This document shows positions 60,432 through 64,000 of a stretch of DNA of 64,000 bases, piece after piece. This DNA is from Thozetella sp. PMI_491 (Eukaryota > Ascomycota > Sordariomycetes > Chaetosphaeriales > Chaetosphaeriaceae): positions 212,142 to 276,141 of the forward strand of contig MU270094.1 in NCBI GenBank assembly GCA_021432635.1, in the 5' to 3' direction. The translations under genes were made by a program, and so were the position numbers. The notes beneath the pieces are model-generated. The model saw only the letters and a list, made by a program, of their open reading frames with translations, had not been told where the DNA came from and made no database searches. The first letter of the stretch is position 1, and the number at the start of each line of letters is the position of its first letter.

Positions 60432-62264
60432 TCAGGCTTCCTGCCAAACTTCCCTGTATTGAGCCCACTTCTGGAATCCTAACGCCAGACGGCCGTCAGC
60501 TGAGATCATGCACCAAGGCATACGAAAGGGTCGTTGGGAACCCGTTCTGCAGAAAACGCGAAAAAAGGAAAAAAAGGAAAAAGGGGAAGAAAGGAAAGAA
60601 GGGAGGGGGGCTGTGCTAACCCATGGACTGGAAGCCTTCGTCACCGCCCTTGACCGCGTCGATGAACAGCTTGCGCATTCCTTGCTCTGCTAGGATTCTT
60701 ATGCAACTATCCAAGAGTCGAATCATGATGGCGTCCCGCTTGGTTCCTACAGCTTCGTGATCATCTGATCACACGTGTTAGAAGTCCATTCCAAGAGGGG
60801 GGAAAGCTGGCCGCGACCACCCTAATGGACTCCGGAAGGAACAGACTTACCTCTGATGCAGATACAAGTGACGCCGCCCACGTCGTCCGATATCGTGTTT
60901 CCCCATGGCAAATCGTCGAAAACGGCGCTCCCCGTGTTCCTCATGTAAGTCAGTGCCGTGGCAACGATGGTACCTCCTTCTATCGCAACGATGATGTCCC
61001 GGACGTTCATCGTGTTGGCTAACTTGGCGTACTGGTCGAACCAGCCCACGCAGTCTTTCTTCCGCGACTCCCGGTCCACGATCTTGAGCACCGTCTCGAA
61101 CTCGTCGAACTCGCACGGCCGAAACTGGATCTCGGAGGATAAGACCCCAGCCAGCGGCCAGTCCTCGAACCGGAGCAGCCAGTCGCACGCCTCTTGGCCC
61201 ATCCCGGGTATCTGGAGATTCGTCCTCCACCCCCTTCGCCTGAACCACTCTTCTGTCGGTAGGTCGAGCGGTAAGCCGTACAACAATCGCGGGAAGGTGC
61301 TCCCGAGCTGGAGGCGGTATACACCGCGAGTCTTCAGGAGCTGGCGCTGGGCATGGTCATGGAGACTTCTCCCGACGCCGCGTCCTCGGTACGACGGGCG
61401 CACGATGATGGCCGCCAAGGAGCCTATGAGCCTCTCGAGGCCGCTGTCTACATAGGTCGTGTAGGTCGCACAGAAGCCCAGGATTTGGCGTGTCTCTGGG
61501 TCCCGGACGACATAATGCATCGCGTAGCCGTCCCGCCTCAGCAGGGAATAGAGCCGGAAGTGGCCCAGGCGGAACTTGTCCGGGAGGCTTAGGTTCCAGA
61601 GCTCCGTAACCTCGAACTGGTCCTTCTCCGCCTGCCAGACTTCTACACCCCATTGGCTCGGAGGGAGTATCAGGCTGTGTAGATTTGACGCCCTGGCGGG
61701 CGTCCTGGAAGGGTCCCGGAAGAGCAGCTCGGCCGCGGCCTGCAGCTCGGCTGGTGAATAGCTCGGGATTTGGATGATGGTAGCGAAACTGGTCTCGAGC
61801 GGCGCCAGCTCTTTCACGTTGCAGCACGCGATGATGATCTGCGGCTTGCTCTCCAGGATCGTCCTTGCCGCCTCGGCGAGCTCGAGCTGGGACGGCTGTC
61901 CCTTAACCGCGGGCCCGGAGATGACAAAGATGATGTTGGCAGCCAGTTTGATGTGCACAGCGTGTGTTTGCGTGATGCCGTTCCTGGGCAGGTAGGGAAC
62001 ATGCCGGATCCGGTCGTGGTGTCTTGCCAGCGCCCGGCCGAGCGGCTCAAAGGGGTCGATGGGCGCGCCGTTTGGGCCGTAGTCATTCTGCGGCCGGGCG
62101 GCAACTGCAGGGGTGAGTAAGAGGATCAGGTCATTTTTCGAGAGTCCTTTGGAGAGCGGAAGGCAGGACTGCGTGTCCTGGATGACCACGGGGCCTGGCT
62201 GTGTAGGGCTGCCCATGGTGGAGGAGGCGGTTGGCGATGTGCCCCCGTGGAGGTTGTAAATCAT
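60432..62264 (-). CDS. GNAT N-acetyltransferase with GH3_C-like N-terminal part
   Basis: Three exons (62264-60851, 60764-60621, 60478-60432) encode 534 residues. Residues about 25-205 (VVIQDTQSCLPLSKGLSKND, ILLLTPAVAA, a long Rossmann-like stretch, then ELQAAAELLF) resemble the C-terminal domain of family-3 glycoside hydrolases as found in fungal GH3-GNAT fusion proteins. A first GNAT fold follows (about 215-355) with the acetyl-CoA loop RPSYRGRGVGRSL. A second, weaker GNAT repeat (about 375-534) contains GMRKLFIDAVKGGDEGFQSM and ends in the last exon with GFQKWAQYREVWQEA. In the fusions I know of, a GH3 N-acetylglucosaminidase barrel precedes these parts. Here a TATA-containing promoter lies directly upstream, so the barrel is missing. 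The substrate is unknown; an amino sugar is a guess from the fusion partners. Confidence 0.8.
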
Positions 62265-64000
62265 AGCACTGGTTTTCGGTTTTCTGTAAAGTGTGGTCTT
62301 TGCCTAGTGGTATGGCGGGTCAGTTATATGCCCCCGCCGACGCGAGTGAGATACGTGCCTGGGCTGGCCTCGACTTAGCCGGCAAGAAATGCGCATCGTC
62401 GGCCCAAGGACCATACGAGCTCTGGATCCAGGTTCTCGACAACCGCTGCTGGCTTAAGCTGCGCCGCTGCACAACAGCAGGTCTTGGTATTCTGACAAGA
62501 TGTGAAATAGAAACGATGATATGGGGGCGGGTTGCACACTATATAGTCTTAGGCGCAGGTCCAAGGCGCGGGCTACACCGACCACCCTAGAGGTAGGGTT
62601 TCATCGGGGAATAGAGTTGAACCGGTAGGACGAAGCCAGGGTCTTTAAGGCCGAGGTAGCAATTAAGGCCTCTGACCTTTTTTTTTTTAATAAAAAATAC
62701 CCTGGCAGAAGGCGGAAGGCTCAAGGCTGTGCTATGTGCTAGGGAGGAGGGGCGGATGGGGACCGAGAGTGGCGTGCTACAGACGTTGCTGAGACTTGGT
62801 ATTGACTGGGGAAATTCGGGAACTAGAAAAAAAAAAACTGGCGCTGGTCTGTACAAGCACGAAATCCGAGTGTCTAGCACATCAGAGGTGGATGGAGAGG
62901 AGAAAGAGGCGGGAACGCAGGAGGCAATGCAAAAGAGAAAGAGACAAGCCCGTGGGCCGGCAAATTGGGATGTGATCGCGTATAAGTAGCTGGAGGTAGT
63001 TAGGTAGGTAGGTCGGGATGGAAGTCGACTGCGAAGTGTTAAGGGTGTGGGAAGTGAGTGGCCATTTGTGAAACCCCAGAAAACAACAGACCGCGGGCAG
63101 GTAACCCGGCGCTGATTTCCACCTTGCCAAGCACGCGCCAGAACGCCGTCTGCCGTTAGCCAGGCATCGAGGGGGGTGGATAGGGGGCGAGTCCAGCGGC
63201 CTCTTCCCCCGGGCCTAGAGAGAGGTTTTCAGGGAACAAGTCATCAATCCTAGCGGCCCAGCGGGCCTCAACGCGCACTGGCTTTCCCGTGATAAGGAAG
63301 CTGACTGGGGGGGATTTTGGGCTTTTTTCGGGTCAATTTCTGCCTGGCTTTTGCCCTGCCTCGTCTGCCAGCGGTGGACGATGAAAGTCCGGTTGCCTTC
63401 GGGGCCAAAACAAAACATGCCAAGAGGATGGGGATGCGTAAGAGACCCATGGGCCCCCGTAACAGCAGACCAGAACTTGGGCGAGGTAAGATACGGCACC
63501 CTAGTACATACATAGAGCGGATGCAGAGCTTTGCAGAGCTGGCAGGGCTGGGCTGCTTGGGGATGGTCGGTTAACCCAAAGACACCCTAGTACGGACAGC
63601 TAAGGTACCTCTGTATGTACTCCGATTCAATACATTACAGCAGAACAACGGCTCAGTGCTTAGAAGCCTCAAGCCTGCAGCAGCACTCAAAGCCTGCAGC
63701 ACTCAAAACAGGGTAGCAAAATATGGACGCACACACTCGCGCACACATACACTCGCACATACGACAGCCGCTGCGAGTCGACTCCGGATCGAGGGGAGGA
63801 GACGGCCCCTGTGTGCCACCCACGCTGTGCGCCTGCATCCCGGAGGGTTCCAGCGGTTTGCGCTGCACGGCAAAGGCACCTGACTACAGATGTACTTCCT
63901 GTCCTTTAATAATTGGCCAATATACTACAGGAGGGGTTTTTTCTTCTAAGCAAAGTTTTTGACATGTCCTAAGGAGGGGGCAAAGGGGGGGGGGGGGGGG
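62265..64000. other. Right-edge intergenic DNA with GNAT-gene promoter
   Basis: The left part is the promoter of the GNAT gene, with TATA-like words at about 62323-62328 and 62540-62547. Further right are T8/A9 runs, AGGTAGG words near 62990-63015, a CA-rich stretch at about 63728-63765 and a G16 run at the window end. I see no gene. The terminal G run is not a fungal telomere repeat. Confidence 0.55.

Noticed and set aside
63985-64000. Terminal G run as a telomere or chromosome end
   Set aside because: Fungal telomeres are TTAGGG-type repeats; this is a plain homopolymer at an arbitrary window edge.

Overview
The window is nuclear DNA of a filamentous ascomycete, most likely a sordariomycete. 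The genes carry short introns with GT..AG ends and CTAAC/CTGAC branch sites. The proteins are Pezizomycotina-type versions of conserved eukaryotic families, the intergenic DNA is GC-rich, and there is no operon structure. Species cannot be fixed from sequence alone. I rebuilt 13 protein-coding genes by joining reading frames across introns. In every gene the exon phases add up, apart from one reading-frame break.

Layout. 2.9-15.8 kb (all minus strand): a Vps68/TMEM50-type vacuolar sorting protein, a Knr4/Smi1 (GS-1) cell-wall regulator, the exocyst subunit Sec8 and a secreted histidine acid phosphatase. 16.9-18.6 kb (plus): the nuclear decapping nuclease RAI1, nine exons including one of 8 nt. 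19.4-25.9 kb (minus): the dynamin-like GTPase Vps1 and a WDR26/Gid7-type LisH-CTLH-WD40 protein. 27.6-29.4 kb (plus): an NDR-family AGC kinase. 29.4-37.7 kb: 8.3 kb with no recognisable gene. 37.7-39.9 kb (plus): a PH-like protein with a disordered tail. 40.9-43.2 kb (minus): a secreted S10 serine carboxypeptidase with a 1-nt frameshift. 44.2-47.5 kb (minus): the importin-alpha re-exporter Cse1. 50.1-55.1 kb (plus): tuberin (TSC2). 55.1-60.4 kb: a second long gene-poor stretch. 60.4-62.3 kb (minus): a GNAT acetyltransferase that begins with a piece resembling a GH3 C-terminal domain.

Most genes are housekeeping: membrane traffic (Vps68, Sec8, Vps1), cell wall and polarity (Knr4, NDR kinase), nutrient signalling and protein turnover (TSC2, Gid7), and RNA and nuclear transport (RAI1, Cse1). 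Nothing shows they form one functional cluster. I see no secondary-metabolite cluster, intact transposon, rRNA or bona fide tRNA.

The points most worth a second look are: the single frameshift in an otherwise intact carboxypeptidase; the 8-nt RAI1 microexon; the GH3_C-GNAT protein without a GH3 catalytic domain; two CACGTGGG (PHO4/NUC-1 type) sites, one inside a 16-bp palindrome, upstream of the acid phosphatase, which itself lacks the usual HD motif; a GTG where the Gid7 start codon is expected, 58 bp below a TATA box; and a 173-codon open N-terminal extension on Sec8. I found no clearly new multi-gene system.
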